From NCBI GenBank assembly GCA_015056815.1, contig SVFN01000003.1, positions 96,021-160,020 of the forward strand: DNA of 64,000 bases, written 5' to 3'. A model generated the notes under the pieces. It had not been told where the DNA came from, did no database searches, and saw nothing but the letters and a program-made list of their open reading frames with translations. Below, piece after piece: positions 26,477-36,293 of this stretch (its first letter is position 1; every line of letters begins with the position of its first letter). Made by a program: the position numbers and the translations under genes. The stretch is from Lachnospiraceae bacterium. Its GTDB lineage: Bacteria > Bacillota > Clostridia > Lachnospirales > Lachnospiraceae.

Positions 26477-27601
26477 ATGGACTTAGGAGAATTAAGAAAT
26501 CAGATCGATGAGATTGACAGCGAGATCGTCTCTTTGTATGAGAAACGCATGGATGTGTGCGGGAAGGTTGCGGAATATAAGATTGAGAACGGCAAAAAGG
26601 TTTTTGACAGGGTGCGGGAAGAGGAAAAGATCCGTGCGGTCAAAGCGATGACGCACAATGATTTTAACAGACATGGTGTTGGAGAGCTGTTTGAGCAGAT
26701 CATGTCGATGAGCCGCAAATTACAATACAGGATGCTCTCGGAGCAGGGGGCTTTGGGAAAACTGCCGTTTATCGGGATGAAGAAGTTGGATACGAAGCAG
26801 GCAAGAGTGGTTTTCCAGGGGGCGGAGGGAGCTTATTCCCAGGCGGCGATGGCGCAATACTTTGGAGATAAGATCGAGAGCTTCCATGTGGACACGTTTC
26901 GGGATGCGATGAGCGCCATTGATGAAGGAAGTGCGGATTTTGCAGTGCTTCCCATTGAGAACTCTACGGCAGGGATCGTCAGCGAGATCTATGATCTTCT
27001 GGTGGAATTCGAGAACTATATCGTAGGAGAGCAGATCATCCGGATCGAACATTGTCTGCTTGGGGTGCCGGGTGCGAAGATCGGGGATATTCAGAAGGTC
27101 TATTCCCATCCGCAGTCACTGATGCAGAGTGCAAGATTTCTGTCTGATTATTCCTGGCAGCAGATCAGCATGAAGAATAATGCATTTGCGGCTCAAAAAG
27201 TCATGGAGGATAAAGACCCGACACAGGCAGCGATCGCGAGTGAATATGCAGGACAGATCTACGGTCTGGATATCCTGAAAAAGGGCGTGAACCAATCCAG
27301 CACGAATTCCACACGTTTTATTATTGTGACCAATCAGAAGGTTTTTCTGGAAGATGCACAAAAGATCAGTATCTGTTTTGAGATACGGCATGAGAGCGGA
27401 TCTCTTTACAGGATCCTGTCTCACTTTATCTACAATGATCTGAATATGACCAAGATCGAAAGCCGTCCGATCGAAGGACGCAACTGGGAGTACAGGTTCT
27501 TTGTGGATTTTGAGGGAAATCTTGCAGACAGTGCCGTAAAGAATGCACTCAGAGGCTTGCGTGAGGAAGCAGCCAACATGAAGATACTGGGGAATTATTG
27601 A
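26477..27601 (+). CDS. pheA: Chorismate mutase / prephenate dehydratase (P-protein)
   Basis: This 374-residue enzyme makes phenylpyruvate from chorismate. Residues 1-85 are an AroQ-type chorismate mutase (LGELRNQIDEIDSEIVSLYEKRM). Residues about 108-285 are the prephenate dehydratase domain with FQGAEGAYSQAA and the TRFI motif (SSTNSTRFIIV). A C-terminal ACT domain carries the phenylalanine-binding ESRP motif in KIESRPIEGRNWEYRFFVD. GGAGGAAG precedes the ATG at 26477. A terminator follows at 27660-27702. Confidence 0.95.
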   Translation: MDLGELRNQIDEIDSEIVSLYEKRMDVCGKVAEYKIENGKKVFDRVREEEKIRAVKAMTHNDFNRHGVGELFEQIMSMSRKLQYRMLSEQGALGKLPFIGMKKLDTKQARVVFQGAEGAYSQAAMAQYFGDKIESFHVDTFRDAMSAIDEGSADFAVLPIENSTAGIVSEIYDLLVEFENYIVGEQIIRIEHCLLGVPGAKIGDIQKVYSHPQSLMQSARFLSDYSWQQISMKNNAFAAQKVMEDKDPTQAAIASEYAGQIYGLDILKKGVNQSSTNSTRFIIVTNQKVFLEDAQKISICFEIRHESGSLYRILSHFIYNDLNMTKIESRPIEGRNWEYRFFVDFEGNLADSAVKNALRGLREEAANMKILGNY

Positions 27602-27659
27602 GAAACAGATCTGCAAATCGTCTTCCGACCTGAGAAAAGAGTCTGAAACAGTTCTGAAA

Positions 27660-27702
27660 GTCAAAAGAAACTGCCGTGAAAAGCAGATTCTTTTGGCTTT
27701 TT
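27660..27702 (+). terminator. Intrinsic terminator after pheA
   Basis: GTCAAAAGAAACTGC pairs with GCAGATTCTTTTGGC (one mismatch and a G.U pair) and TTTTT follows. Confidence 0.8.
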
Positions 27703-27764
27703 CAATTTTGATGCCGGAACCGGAAACAGGTAACCTTTAGTGAGTAGCAAGATAAACGGTTCCA

Positions 27765-27773
27765 TGCTATAAT
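27765..27773 (+). promoter_or_regulatory. Extended -10 promoter of the histidine kinase operon
   Basis: TGCTATAAT lies 90 nt before the ATG at 27863. The -35 box is poor, as is common with extended -10 promoters. Confidence 0.55.
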
Positions 27774-27862
27774 GGGCGTTAGTGAGTGATGATTGTAAAA
27801 CAGAAGATCGGGTGAAGGCCGGAAATTGCGGACATTAAAGCCATACAGAGAGGAATCATTGC

Positions 27863-30229
27863 ATGAAAACGGGACTACATAAAAAAATTGTGTCTTTTTA
27901 TACAAAAGAAAAAGAACTGGATATCCTTCTGTTTAAGGTACTGGGGACAGCGGGATTTATTGTCAGCCTGATCGGAAGTATACAATCCCTGTTTACACTG
28001 CAGGACTTTACGGGATTCGGGATCAATCTTCTGGCTGCATTTGCCAGTGTGGGACTGTTATGGTTCGTACATATGACCAAGAAATATGTGATCGGCTATC
28101 TGATCACTTCGGTCAGTATTTTCATGATCCTATTTGCATGGCTGTTTATGGAGATGGGAGGCATGGAGGGATCCATGCCGTACTTCTTTATGTTTGGGAT
28201 CGTCTTTACCCTGATGATGTATAAAGGAAAGCTTTTGATCATCATGGAAACGCTCCAGAGTACCTTTTATATGCTGGTCTGTTTTTTTTCGTTCAGACAT
28301 CCGGAATATATTCAGAAGTTTGATTCGCCCGGGAACCAGTTTTCCGATCAGGTGGCGGGAATTCTGATCTCCAGCGTCGGGATCGGGAGTATTTTCATGC
28401 TCTATATCCACGAATACCGCAAAGAACAGAAAGCGGCTGAAGAGTCCAGTAAGGCAAAGAGCATTCTTCTTGCGAACATCAGTCATGAGATCCGTACACC
28501 GATCAATATGCTTTTGGGTATGAATGAGATGATCTTAAGAGAATCTGAGAATACACAGATCAATGAATATGCCCAGAATGTGGATAATGCGGGCAGACAG
28601 CTTTTGTTTATGGTCAATCAGTTTCTGGATCTTTCCAGGATCGACATGGGGAAGGAAACGTTATTTGAGGAGAACTTTAACATCAGAGAGCTGGCAGTAA
28701 GTCTTCAGGCTTTTTTTGGGAAAGAAGCCGCCAAGAAGGATATTGAACTGGTGCTGGATATGGACAAGCAGATGCCGTCCTGTTTTTATGGGGATATCCG
28801 AAAGATTTCGCAGATCCTTTCCAATCTCCTTTCGAATGCAGTCAAATATACAGAAGAAGGAGTGATCGTTTTCACACTGCAGAGCATACATGAGGAAAAC
28901 GGGATCTACACGCTGCACATGGAGGTGTCGGACACCGGAAGCGGGATCAGTGAAGAAGAACAGGAGAAGATCTTTGAAAGTTTTGAGCGGGCGGATATCA
29001 TACGTAACCGCAGTATTGAAGGTACGGGACTGGGGTTAGCCATTTCCAATAAACTGGCAGTGCTTATGGGTTCCAGACTGCAGGTGAAAAGCCGCTATGG
29101 AGCCGGCAGTGTGTTCTGGATGGATCTTAAGTTAAAGAAAGGACAGGAAAACGAAAGCTATGCCAAGGAAAGCGGTTCTTTCATCGCACCGGAGGCGAAG
29201 GTGCTGGCAGTGGATGACAATCAGATGAACCTGATGGTGGTTAAATCCCTGCTGAAAAGAACCATGGTCAAAGTGGAGTTTGCCCAGTCGGCAAAGGAGA
29301 GCTATGAGAAATACCAAAAGTCGGATTATGATCTGGTATTCATGGATTATATGATGCCTGAGATAGATGGGATCGAGGCGATGAAGGAACTGAAAAGGAT
29401 CGACAAAAACAGAAACCGACGGGTGCCGATCATCGTACTGACAGCAGATGCTTCTCCGGATAAAAGGGAATTATTTCTGGAAGAGGGATTTGACGGATAT
29501 CTGCTTAAGCCGGTAGAAAGCCATCTTCTCGAGAAAATGCTGATGGAGCATCTTCCTTCCGGACTGATCACGGCAGTGGATGAGGATGAGCAGATCATAC
29601 TTCCGGAAGAAGTGAAGGATTCGTTTGTACAGCTCTTAAAAAGGTATGATATATCTTTTGAACTTGCACTGAAGCATTTAAGCGGAGATGTTTTGCAGAT
29701 GGCAAGAGTGGCAGAGTATTTTTTGAAGGGCGCAGAGGAAAATATGCAAAGACTGCAGCTTCTGGTGAGAGAGAGGGACTATGATAATGCGGCGATCCTG
29801 ATCCATTCCATCAAAGGAAATTCCGGAAATGTGGGTGCGGAGGACCTGTATTATTCGGCAAGGAGATTGGAGAAAAGAGCCAAAAATAAAGACCGGGAAT
29901 ATGTGGATCATTTTCTTGACTTTTTCCTGATGCAGTACAAGCGGGTGCAGGCAGGTCTTACTCTGTTTTTACAGGAATTTGAAAAGATAAGAACGCAGTT
30001 TTGCGTTGTGACAGAGGATACCGTACATACCGCTGATGAATCGGATCTTTGGAAAGAATTGCTGGGAATGGTCCGGCAGGGAAATCAGTCACCGGCATTG
30101 AAATGCTTAAAAGAACTGGAAGGGATACTTGGAGAATCGGAGGAGCTGTCACAAATACAGGAACTGATCAAGAGTATCGAATTCGACAGGGCGGAAGAAC
30201 GGATTCAAAAGATTTTGAAGAAATCATAA
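27863..30229 (+). CDS. Hybrid sensor histidine kinase with receiver and Hpt domains
   Basis: This 788-residue protein has about six membrane segments in residues 25-185 and little extracytoplasmic sensor. HisKA follows with the H-box LANISHEIRTPIN near residue 208, then HATPase with LSNLLSNAVKYTEEG, DTGSGISEEEQEKIF and GTGLGLAISNKL. A receiver domain (AVDDNQMNLMVV, phospho-Asp in FMDYMMPEIDG) and a C-terminal Hpt domain (HSIKGNSGNVGAEDL) make a full internal phosphorelay. The final output is probably the LuxR-type regulator 53 nt downstream. Confidence 0.93.
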   Translation: MKTGLHKKIVSFYTKEKELDILLFKVLGTAGFIVSLIGSIQSLFTLQDFTGFGINLLAAFASVGLLWFVHMTKKYVIGYLITSVSIFMILFAWLFMEMGGMEGSMPYFFMFGIVFTLMMYKGKLLIIMETLQSTFYMLVCFFSFRHPEYIQKFDSPGNQFSDQVAGILISSVGIGSIFMLYIHEYRKEQKAAEESSKAKSILLANISHEIRTPINMLLGMNEMILRESENTQINEYAQNVDNAGRQLLFMVNQFLDLSRIDMGKETLFEENFNIRELAVSLQAFFGKEAAKKDIELVLDMDKQMPSCFYGDIRKISQILSNLLSNAVKYTEEGVIVFTLQSIHEENGIYTLHMEVSDTGSGISEEEQEKIFESFERADIIRNRSIEGTGLGLAISNKLAVLMGSRLQVKSRYGAGSVFWMDLKLKKGQENESYAKESGSFIAPEAKVLAVDDNQMNLMVVKSLLKRTMVKVEFAQSAKESYEKYQKSDYDLVFMDYMMPEIDGIEAMKELKRIDKNRNRRVPIIVLTADASPDKRELFLEEGFDGYLLKPVESHLLEKMLMEHLPSGLITAVDEDEQIILPEEVKDSFVQLLKRYDISFELALKHLSGDVLQMARVAEYFLKGAEENMQRLQLLVRERDYDNAAILIHSIKGNSGNVGAEDLYYSARRLEKRAKNKDREYVDHFLDFFLMQYKRVQAGLTLFLQEFEKIRTQFCVVTEDTVHTADESDLWKELLGMVRQGNQSPALKCLKELEGILGESEELSQIQELIKSIEFDRAEERIQKILKKS

Positions 30230-30282
30230 CAGTTGTCAGAAGCAAAAAGACGTTTTCAGTAGGAACCGGGAAAGGCGGAAAA

Positions 30283-30888
30283 ATGGAAGAGTGCAGAATC
30301 TTGTGTGTGGATGATGATATTAATATGCTGAATACAGAAGAGGATATCCTGATCAGTGCAGGATATACGGTCAGTCTGGCCAAGTCCGGCAGGCAGGCGA
30401 TCGAGCTTTTGAAAAAAGGGATCAGCTATCAGCTTGTCCTGCTTGATGTGGACATGCCGGACATGGACGGATATGAGACGTTTCAGGAGATCCGCAAATT
30501 GGATAATGCCCGTATGACGCCTATTATTTTTCTGACCGGAATGGATGGGGAAGATTTTCAGGTGAAAGGCTGGGAATATGGGGCGGCAGATTATATTACC
30601 AAGCCTTTTGTCAAAAGCATTTTTCTGGCAAGGATCAAGAACCGGCTGAATGTTTCGGTACGGACATCGGATTACGACAGCAAAGCACTGGATGTGCTGT
30701 CGGGGCAGCTCTCCGAGCTGGAGCTTACAGTGGCAAGATATGTGGCGGACGGTCTGTCAAATTCGGAGATTGCCGAGAGAACGAGTTATTCTTACGGTTA
30801 TGTCAAACGGGTTGTTTCTTCTATTCTGGAAAAAACCGGGATGAAAAAGCGTTCAGATATCCGGAAATTACTGAAAGAGGGAATGTAG
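30283..30888 (+). CDS. Response regulator with LuxR-type HTH
   Basis: This 201-residue regulator has a receiver domain (ILCVDDDINMLN; phospho-Asp in LLDVDMPDMDG; Thr/Lys in FLTGMD and ITKPF) followed by a LuxR/NarL HTH (LSELELTVARYVADGLSNSEIAERTSYSYGYVKRVVSSI). It starts 53 nt after the hybrid kinase and is the likely final phosphoacceptor. The ATG at 30283 starts the receiver fold and has AAGGCGG upstream; the track start at 30049 lies in the kinase gene. A strong terminator follows. Confidence 0.9.
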   Translation: MEECRILCVDDDINMLNTEEDILISAGYTVSLAKSGRQAIELLKKGISYQLVLLDVDMPDMDGYETFQEIRKLDNARMTPIIFLTGMDGEDFQVKGWEYGAADYITKPFVKSIFLARIKNRLNVSVRTSDYDSKALDVLSGQLSELELTVARYVADGLSNSEIAERTSYSYGYVKRVVSSILEKTGMKKRSDIRKLLKEGM

Positions 30889-30914
30889 GGAGAAAGGAAA
30901 CTTTCTCCTTTTTT
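30889..30914 (+). terminator. Intrinsic terminator after the two-component operon
   Basis: GGAGAAAG, loop GAAA, CTTTCTCC, then six T. Confidence 0.9.
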
Positions 30915-30948
30915 ACGGCACTGACCGGATAAACTGCACAAATATATC

Positions 30949-30977
30949 TTGAATCACCATAAGAGCTTTGGTAAAAT
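30949..30977 (+). promoter_or_regulatory. Promoter of the ppx-ppk1 operon
   Basis: TTGAAT, 17 nt, TAAAAT, ending 31 nt before the ATG at 31009. No PHO-box pattern was recognised. Confidence 0.7.
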
Positions 30978-31008
30978 GTATATAACTATTCAGACGAGGG
31001 GTGAGTAC

Positions 31009-32547
31009 ATGAAGGTATTTGCAGCGATAGATGTGGGCTCTTATGAGCTTGCCATGAAGATATTTACGATCAATGCAAAAAGCGGCTTAAAGGAAATTGA
31101 TTTTGTCAGACACAGGATCGAGCTGGGAACGGATACTTATCGAAACGGCAAGATCAGTTATGACCATATGAATGAGCTTTGCAGTGTACTGCGGGATTTC
31201 AAGGAGATTATGCGATCCTATAAGGTGGATGACTACCGCGCGTATGCGACAAGTGCATTCCGTGAGAGCGAAAATGCCGAGATCATACTTGATCAGATCA
31301 GAAACCGCACAGGGATCGATATTTCCATTATCAGCAATTCCGAGCAGCGTTTTATCAATTATAAGGCGATCGCTTCCCGAGGAGAAGTATTCGACGATAT
31401 TATCAAAAAGGGGACAGCCATTGTGGATATCAGCGGCGGAAGTATCCAGATCTCTTTGTTTGATAAGGCTCTTTTAGTGACGACGCAGAATCTGGAACTG
31501 GGAATTCTGAGACTGAGAGACCGTCTGGGAAGGCTTCAGCCGAGTTCCATTCACTATGAGGAGCTTCTGGAGGAGGTTATTGATGATCAGCTCATTGTTT
31601 TTAAGCAGATGTTTTTAAAGGGCAGGGATATCAAAAACATTATTGTGGTAGACGATTATGTTTCGGTCCTTCTTAAGAATCATAAGTCCTACAAAGAGAA
31701 TCCGGGATATTCCGACAGGGAGAATTACTTCTCTTTCGTAACGACGATCCTGCATAAGAGTACAGCGGATATTGCAAGAAAACTGGGGATCGCGCAAGAG
31801 AATGCATCCCTGATGTTACATAGCGCTATTCTGGTGAAACATCTGATGGAGGCGATGGATGCGGATCTGCTCTGGGCGCCCGGTGTGACGATCTGTGACG
31901 GGATCGCGTATGAATATGCCGAGAATCACAAGCTTATCACACTGGAGCATGATTTTGAAAAGGATATTCTTTCCTGTACGGATGATATCAGCAGGAGATA
32001 CCTGGGCAATAAGAAGCGGGTGGAGGCGATGGAGCGGATCGCCCTTACCATCTTTGACGGAATGAAACGGTACCATGGACTGGGGAAGAGAGAACGGCTG
32101 CTTTTGCAGATCGCCGTGAAGCTGCTTGAATGCGGAAAATATGTCAGCTTTGTGGGCGTGGGGGAATGCAGCTACCAGATCATCATGGCGACGGAGATTA
32201 TTGGACTGAGTGAGACGGAACGAGAGATCGTGGCCAATATCGTGCGTTATAACAGTGTGGAGTTTGAGTACTACAATGTTCTTGGCAGACGTACGACCTT
32301 AGACGAAAAATCGTATCTGATCATTGCCAAGCTTACGGCTATTTTGCGCGTGGCAGACGGACTGGACCGGAGCAATAAGCAGAAATTCAAAGAAGTCAAG
32401 ACAGCTGTCAGGGAAGGAAAGCTGTTCTTGTCAGTAGATACGACAGAGGATATCACACTGGAGCGCGGACTGTTCGGGGAAAAAGCGAAATTCTTCGAGG
32501 AAGTCTACAGTATTGTTCCGGTGATCCGGCAGAAAAAAAGATTTTAG
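31009..32547 (+). CDS. ppx: Ppx/GppA family exopolyphosphatase
   Basis: This 512-residue protein belongs to the ASKHA Ppx/GppA family, which hydrolyses polyphosphate or pppGpp. The phosphate-1 loop AAIDVGSYELAMKIF is at the N-terminus. The second loop is IVDISGGSIQISLF near residue 145. A C-terminal HD-like helical domain follows from about residue 320. The ATG at 31009 begins the ASKHA fold and has GAGGGG upstream. Polyphosphate kinase follows after 34 nt, so the exopolyphosphatase role is favoured over GppA. Confidence 0.9.
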   Translation: MKVFAAIDVGSYELAMKIFTINAKSGLKEIDFVRHRIELGTDTYRNGKISYDHMNELCSVLRDFKEIMRSYKVDDYRAYATSAFRESENAEIILDQIRNRTGIDISIISNSEQRFINYKAIASRGEVFDDIIKKGTAIVDISGGSIQISLFDKALLVTTQNLELGILRLRDRLGRLQPSSIHYEELLEEVIDDQLIVFKQMFLKGRDIKNIIVVDDYVSVLLKNHKSYKENPGYSDRENYFSFVTTILHKSTADIARKLGIAQENASLMLHSAILVKHLMEAMDADLLWAPGVTICDGIAYEYAENHKLITLEHDFEKDILSCTDDISRRYLGNKKRVEAMERIALTIFDGMKRYHGLGKRERLLLQIAVKLLECGKYVSFVGVGECSYQIIMATEIIGLSETEREIVANIVRYNSVEFEYYNVLGRRTTLDEKSYLIIAKLTAILRVADGLDRSNKQKFKEVKTAVREGKLFLSVDTTEDITLERGLFGEKAKFFEEVYSIVPVIRQKKRF

Positions 32548-32581
32548 GGAATCAGATAAATAAATGACAGGAGGAACGATC

Positions 32582-34723
32582 ATGTCTGCAGAGATAAATT
32601 ATAAAGACCCGTCGTTTTACATGAACCGGGAATTAAGCTGGATCCAGTTTGATAAAAGAGTATTAAGCGAGGCACGGGATAAGTCAATCCCGTTAATGGA
32701 ACGATTGAAATTTTTGAGTATTACAGCGTCCAATCTTGATGAGTTTTTTATGATACGAGTGGCGTCTCTTAAGGATATGCAGCATGCGGGATACAAGAAA
32801 AAAGACATAGCGGGATTGAATGTGAGCAGACAGCTGGAATTGCTGAATGCCGAGACGCATGAGCTGGTGTCACAACAGTACTCCACCTACAATCGTTCCC
32901 TTTTACCGCTCATGATGCAAAACGGGATCCATGTGATCGAGCATCATGAGGATCTGAATAAGGAGCAGGGAAGCTTTGTGGACCGTTATTTTGAAGATAA
33001 TGTCTATCCGGTGCTTACACCGATGGCAGTGGATTCGTCCAGACCGTTTCCGCTGATCCGCAATAAGTCCTTAAACATTGGTGCGTTGCTTAAGAAAAAG
33101 GGGAAAGACGGTGCCGAAGTGGAATTTGCCACCGTTCAGGTTCCTTCCGTTTTGCAAAGGATCGTAGAGATCCCGGCGAAGAAGAAAGAAGGAGAGCGCT
33201 TTTTCATCCTTTTGGAGGAAATCATAGAACGCAATATGGATAAGCTGTTTTTAAACTATGATATCTTGTGCGCACATCCTTTCCGGATCATGCGTAATGC
33301 CGATCTGACGATCGAAGAGGAGGAAGCGGAAGACCTGTTAAAGGAGATTGAGAAACAGATCAAAAAACGGCAGTGGGGGGAAGCGATCCGGCTGGAAGTG
33401 GAGGATGGGATCCATAAACAGTTATTGAAGATCATCAAGAAAGAACTGAAGTTATCCGATGAAGACATCTACCGCATAAACGGACCGTTGGATCTGACGG
33501 TGTTAATGAAATTTTATGGACTGGAAGGATTTGACGACCTGAAGATCAAAAAATACGAACCCCAGATCGTACCGCAGCTTCCGCCGGAGTGCGATATCTT
33601 TGAACAGATAAGAAAGGGGGATATCTTACTGCATCACCCCTATCAGAGTTTCCTGCCGGTGGTGAACTTTATCCGGCAGGCGGCGAAAGATCCTGAAGTG
33701 CTTGCCATCAAGCAGACTCTTTACAGAGTGAGCGGCAATTCGCCCATTGTCAAGGCGCTGGCACAGGCTGCTGAGAACGGAAAACAGGTAACGGTGCTTG
33801 TGGAGTTAAAGGCTCGTTTCGATGAGGAAAACAATATTATCTGGGCCAAAATGCTGGAGAAATCCGGCTGTCACGTTATCTATGGACTGGTGGGACTCAA
33901 GACTCACTGCAAGATCACCCTTGTGGTCAGACGGGAGGATGAGGGGATACGACGATATGTGCACCTTGGGACCGGTAATTATAATGACTCCACGGCAAAG
34001 CTGTATACAGACATGGGTCTTTTGACCTGTTCCGAAATGATCGGAGAGGATGCAACGGCAGTCTTTAATATGTTATCCGGTTACTCAGAGCCTTTGAGCT
34101 GGAACAAACTGGCACTGGCACCTTTGTGGCTGAAGGATAAGTTTTTAAGTCTGATCGCCAGAGAGACGGCTCATGCGCAGAAAGGGAAAAAAGCGCATAT
34201 TATCGCCAAGATGAATTCCCTGTGTGATGTGGATGTGATCGCGGCCCTGTATAAAGCCAGTGCTTTTGGAGTAAAGATCGAGCTGATCGTGCGGGGCATC
34301 TGTTGCCTGAAAGTGGGGATCGAGGGTGTGAGCGAGAATATCACAGTTCGTTCGATCGTGGGTAATTTCCTGGAGCATGGAAGGGTTTTCTACTTTGAAA
34401 ACGGAGGCAACCCGGAATATTATATGGGCAGTGCCGACTGGATGCCCCGTAATCTGGAGAGAAGGGTCGAGATCCTTTTCCCTGTGGAAGACGAAAAACT
34501 GAGGGAAGAATTATTCCATATTTTACAGACACAGCTTGCGGATACCATGAAATCCCATATGCTTAAGCCGGACGGAAGTTATGAGAAGGTAGACAAACGC
34601 GGAAAGAAGCGCTGCTGTGCGCAGGATGAATTCTGTGTGGAGGCCGTGGCGAAAGCAAATAAGTTCTTAAAGCCGGATGTTTCCAAAGAACGAGTCTTTA
34701 TACCGGAGGAACATCATGAATAA
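32582..34723 (+). CDS. ppk1: Polyphosphate kinase 1
   Basis: This 713-residue enzyme reversibly polymerises phosphate from ATP. The N-terminal FYMNRELSWIQFDKRVL and FLSITASNLDEFFMIRV blocks are typical of Ppk1. The autophosphorylated histidine is in YVHLGTGNYNDSTAK near residue 463. The second catalytic region is MGSADWMPRNLERRVEI. AGGAGG lies upstream of the ATG at 32582. It is downstream of ppx and overlaps the HAD gene by 8 nt. Confidence 0.96.
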   Translation: MSAEINYKDPSFYMNRELSWIQFDKRVLSEARDKSIPLMERLKFLSITASNLDEFFMIRVASLKDMQHAGYKKKDIAGLNVSRQLELLNAETHELVSQQYSTYNRSLLPLMMQNGIHVIEHHEDLNKEQGSFVDRYFEDNVYPVLTPMAVDSSRPFPLIRNKSLNIGALLKKKGKDGAEVEFATVQVPSVLQRIVEIPAKKKEGERFFILLEEIIERNMDKLFLNYDILCAHPFRIMRNADLTIEEEEAEDLLKEIEKQIKKRQWGEAIRLEVEDGIHKQLLKIIKKELKLSDEDIYRINGPLDLTVLMKFYGLEGFDDLKIKKYEPQIVPQLPPECDIFEQIRKGDILLHHPYQSFLPVVNFIRQAAKDPEVLAIKQTLYRVSGNSPIVKALAQAAENGKQVTVLVELKARFDEENNIIWAKMLEKSGCHVIYGLVGLKTHCKITLVVRREDEGIRRYVHLGTGNYNDSTAKLYTDMGLLTCSEMIGEDATAVFNMLSGYSEPLSWNKLALAPLWLKDKFLSLIARETAHAQKGKKAHIIAKMNSLCDVDVIAALYKASAFGVKIELIVRGICCLKVGIEGVSENITVRSIVGNFLEHGRVFYFENGGNPEYYMGSADWMPRNLERRVEILFPVEDEKLREELFHILQTQLADTMKSHMLKPDGSYEKVDKRGKKRCCAQDEFCVEAVAKANKFLKPDVSKERVFIPEEHHE

Positions 34724-35369
34724 GAAACTGGTGATTTTTGATCTGGATGGGACACTGACGGATTCCCTGGCGTCCATCTGGAAGACGACCAATACGGTTT
34801 TGGAAGCGTTTGGGCTGGAAGGCTATGATAAGGAGCCGTATCGCTATTTTGTGGGCGATGGTGCAGTGACACTTGTCGAGAGAGCATTTGCGGGACGGGG
34901 GATAACAGATCCGGAAACGCTGAAAAAGGCTCATGAGCGATACCGGGCTGAATTTCAAAAATACTGTATGTTTGAAGTTGTCCCCTATCCGGGGATCATG
35001 GATCTGATCGGATATTGTAAAAAAGCAGGAATTTTGATCAGCGTCAACTCCAACAAGCCGCATGAGCGGACGGTGGAAGTGATCGAGACGGTATTTGGAA
35101 AAGGTACATTTGACTATATTGTGGGGCAGTCATCCGGACGGGAGAAAAAACCCAGTCCGGACGGCGTGAACTATATTCTGGAAAACTCCGGTATATTAAA
35201 GGATGAGGCACTTTATATCGGCGATACTTCCACAGATATGAAGACAGGACATGCGGCCGGTGTTTTTACGGTAGGCGCACTTTGGGGATTCCGGGATGAG
35301 AAGGAGCTTCGGGAGCATCAGGCGGATGCCCTGATCGAAAAGCCGATGGAGCTGGTGAAATATTTGTAA
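34716..35369 (+). CDS. HAD-superfamily phosphatase, phosphoglycolate-phosphatase-like
   Basis: This 217-residue HAD hydrolase has motif I VIFDLDGTLTDS, motif II SVNSNKPH, motif III Lys in GREKKPSPDGV and motif IV YIGDTSTDMKTGHAAG. It fits the Gph/PpaX group with a helical cap. PpaX-type enzymes hydrolyse pyrophosphate, which would suit the polyphosphate locus, but the substrate is not decided by the sequence. It overlaps the ppk1 end by 8 nt with GGAGG inside ppk1, so it is translationally coupled to ppk1. Confidence 0.88.
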   Translation: MNKKLVIFDLDGTLTDSLASIWKTTNTVLEAFGLEGYDKEPYRYFVGDGAVTLVERAFAGRGITDPETLKKAHERYRAEFQKYCMFEVVPYPGIMDLIGYCKKAGILISVNSNKPHERTVEVIETVFGKGTFDYIVGQSSGREKKPSPDGVNYILENSGILKDEALYIGDTSTDMKTGHAAGVFTVGALWGFRDEKELREHQADALIEKPMELVKYL

Positions 35370-35381
35370 ACATGTCGCGGG

Positions 35382-35395
35382 GGTTATGGTACAAT
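35382..35395 (+). promoter_or_regulatory. Candidate extended -10 promoter for the Cof-type HAD gene
   Basis: TGGTACAAT is present 67 nt upstream of the ATG at 35463. The -35 region is not convincing. Confidence 0.4.
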
Positions 35396-35462
35396 AGTTT
35401 GAGAAAATCCGTAAGTGCATCATAAAGTTCACTTGCGGTACTATAAATATGAGGAGAATAGT

Positions 35463-36251
35463 ATGATCAGATTAATCGCGACAGATGTAGACGGAACCCT
35501 TGTAAAAGAGTCTTCGAAGGAGGTTTACCCGGAGTATATTCCTCTGATACAAAGTCTGATCGACCGGGGGATCATCTTTGTGATCTCAAGCGGCAGACAG
35601 TACAGCAGCGTATCCAAAATGTTTGCAGACGTGAACAGACCGATGTATTACATCGTGGAAAACGGTGCACATATTCTGGAGGGAGAAAGAACCATCAGTG
35701 TCACGCAGATGCGTCGGGAAGACATCGAAGGGATCATGGCAGATCTCAGGACGTTTTATCCGGATTGTCATGTGGTGGCGTCCGCTCCGGAAGGGAGTTT
35801 CTTAGAGACAAAGAACGAAACCTTTATCACCATGATCAGAGATCAGTACCGCAATCAAGTACACCTGGTGGAGGATATCTTAAAGGCGGATGTCAATTAT
35901 GTGAAACTTGCCATCTTCAAAAAGAACAGTATCAGAGAGTACGGCGAGAAGATCCTGATCCCGAAGTGGGGCGATAAGGTCAAGGCCTGCATGGCGGGTG
36001 AAGAATGGGTGGACTTCATGGATGACTCCGTAGATAAAGGAAATGCACTGCGGTTTCTGCAGAAGCGTCTCGGCATCACACCGGAAGAGACCATGGTCTT
36101 TGGAGATAATCAGAATGATACCGGAATGATGTTTGCGGCAAAGGAGAGTTATGCGGTGGAAAATGCAGTGGAGGAGGTCAGAAATGCCGCGAGGCATATT
36201 TGTCCGTCATTTGAGGACAGAGGAGTATACCAGGTGTTAAAGCAGGTGTAA
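35463..36251 (+). CDS. Cof-type HAD-IIB family hydrolase
   Basis: This 262-residue phosphatase has the HAD type IIB layout: motif I LIATDVDGTLVKES, a cap in the middle, and the C-terminal MVFGDNQNDTGMMFAAKESYAV block. Members dephosphorylate sugar phosphates, FMN or pyridoxal phosphate. AGGAG precedes the ATG at 35463. It follows the polyphosphate genes but has its own possible promoter. Confidence 0.92.
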   Translation: MIRLIATDVDGTLVKESSKEVYPEYIPLIQSLIDRGIIFVISSGRQYSSVSKMFADVNRPMYYIVENGAHILEGERTISVTQMRREDIEGIMADLRTFYPDCHVVASAPEGSFLETKNETFITMIRDQYRNQVHLVEDILKADVNYVKLAIFKKNSIREYGEKILIPKWGDKVKACMAGEEWVDFMDDSVDKGNALRFLQKRLGITPEETMVFGDNQNDTGMMFAAKESYAVENAVEEVRNAARHICPSFEDRGVYQVLKQV

Positions 36252-36293
36252 GGATCAAGATAAGAAAAGCAGACAACAATAAGGAGTAGCGAT

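Noticed and set aside
26191-26478. 95-aa minus-strand ORF upstream of pheA
   Set aside because: No ribosome site or family pattern; it covers the divergent promoter region and looks like chance.
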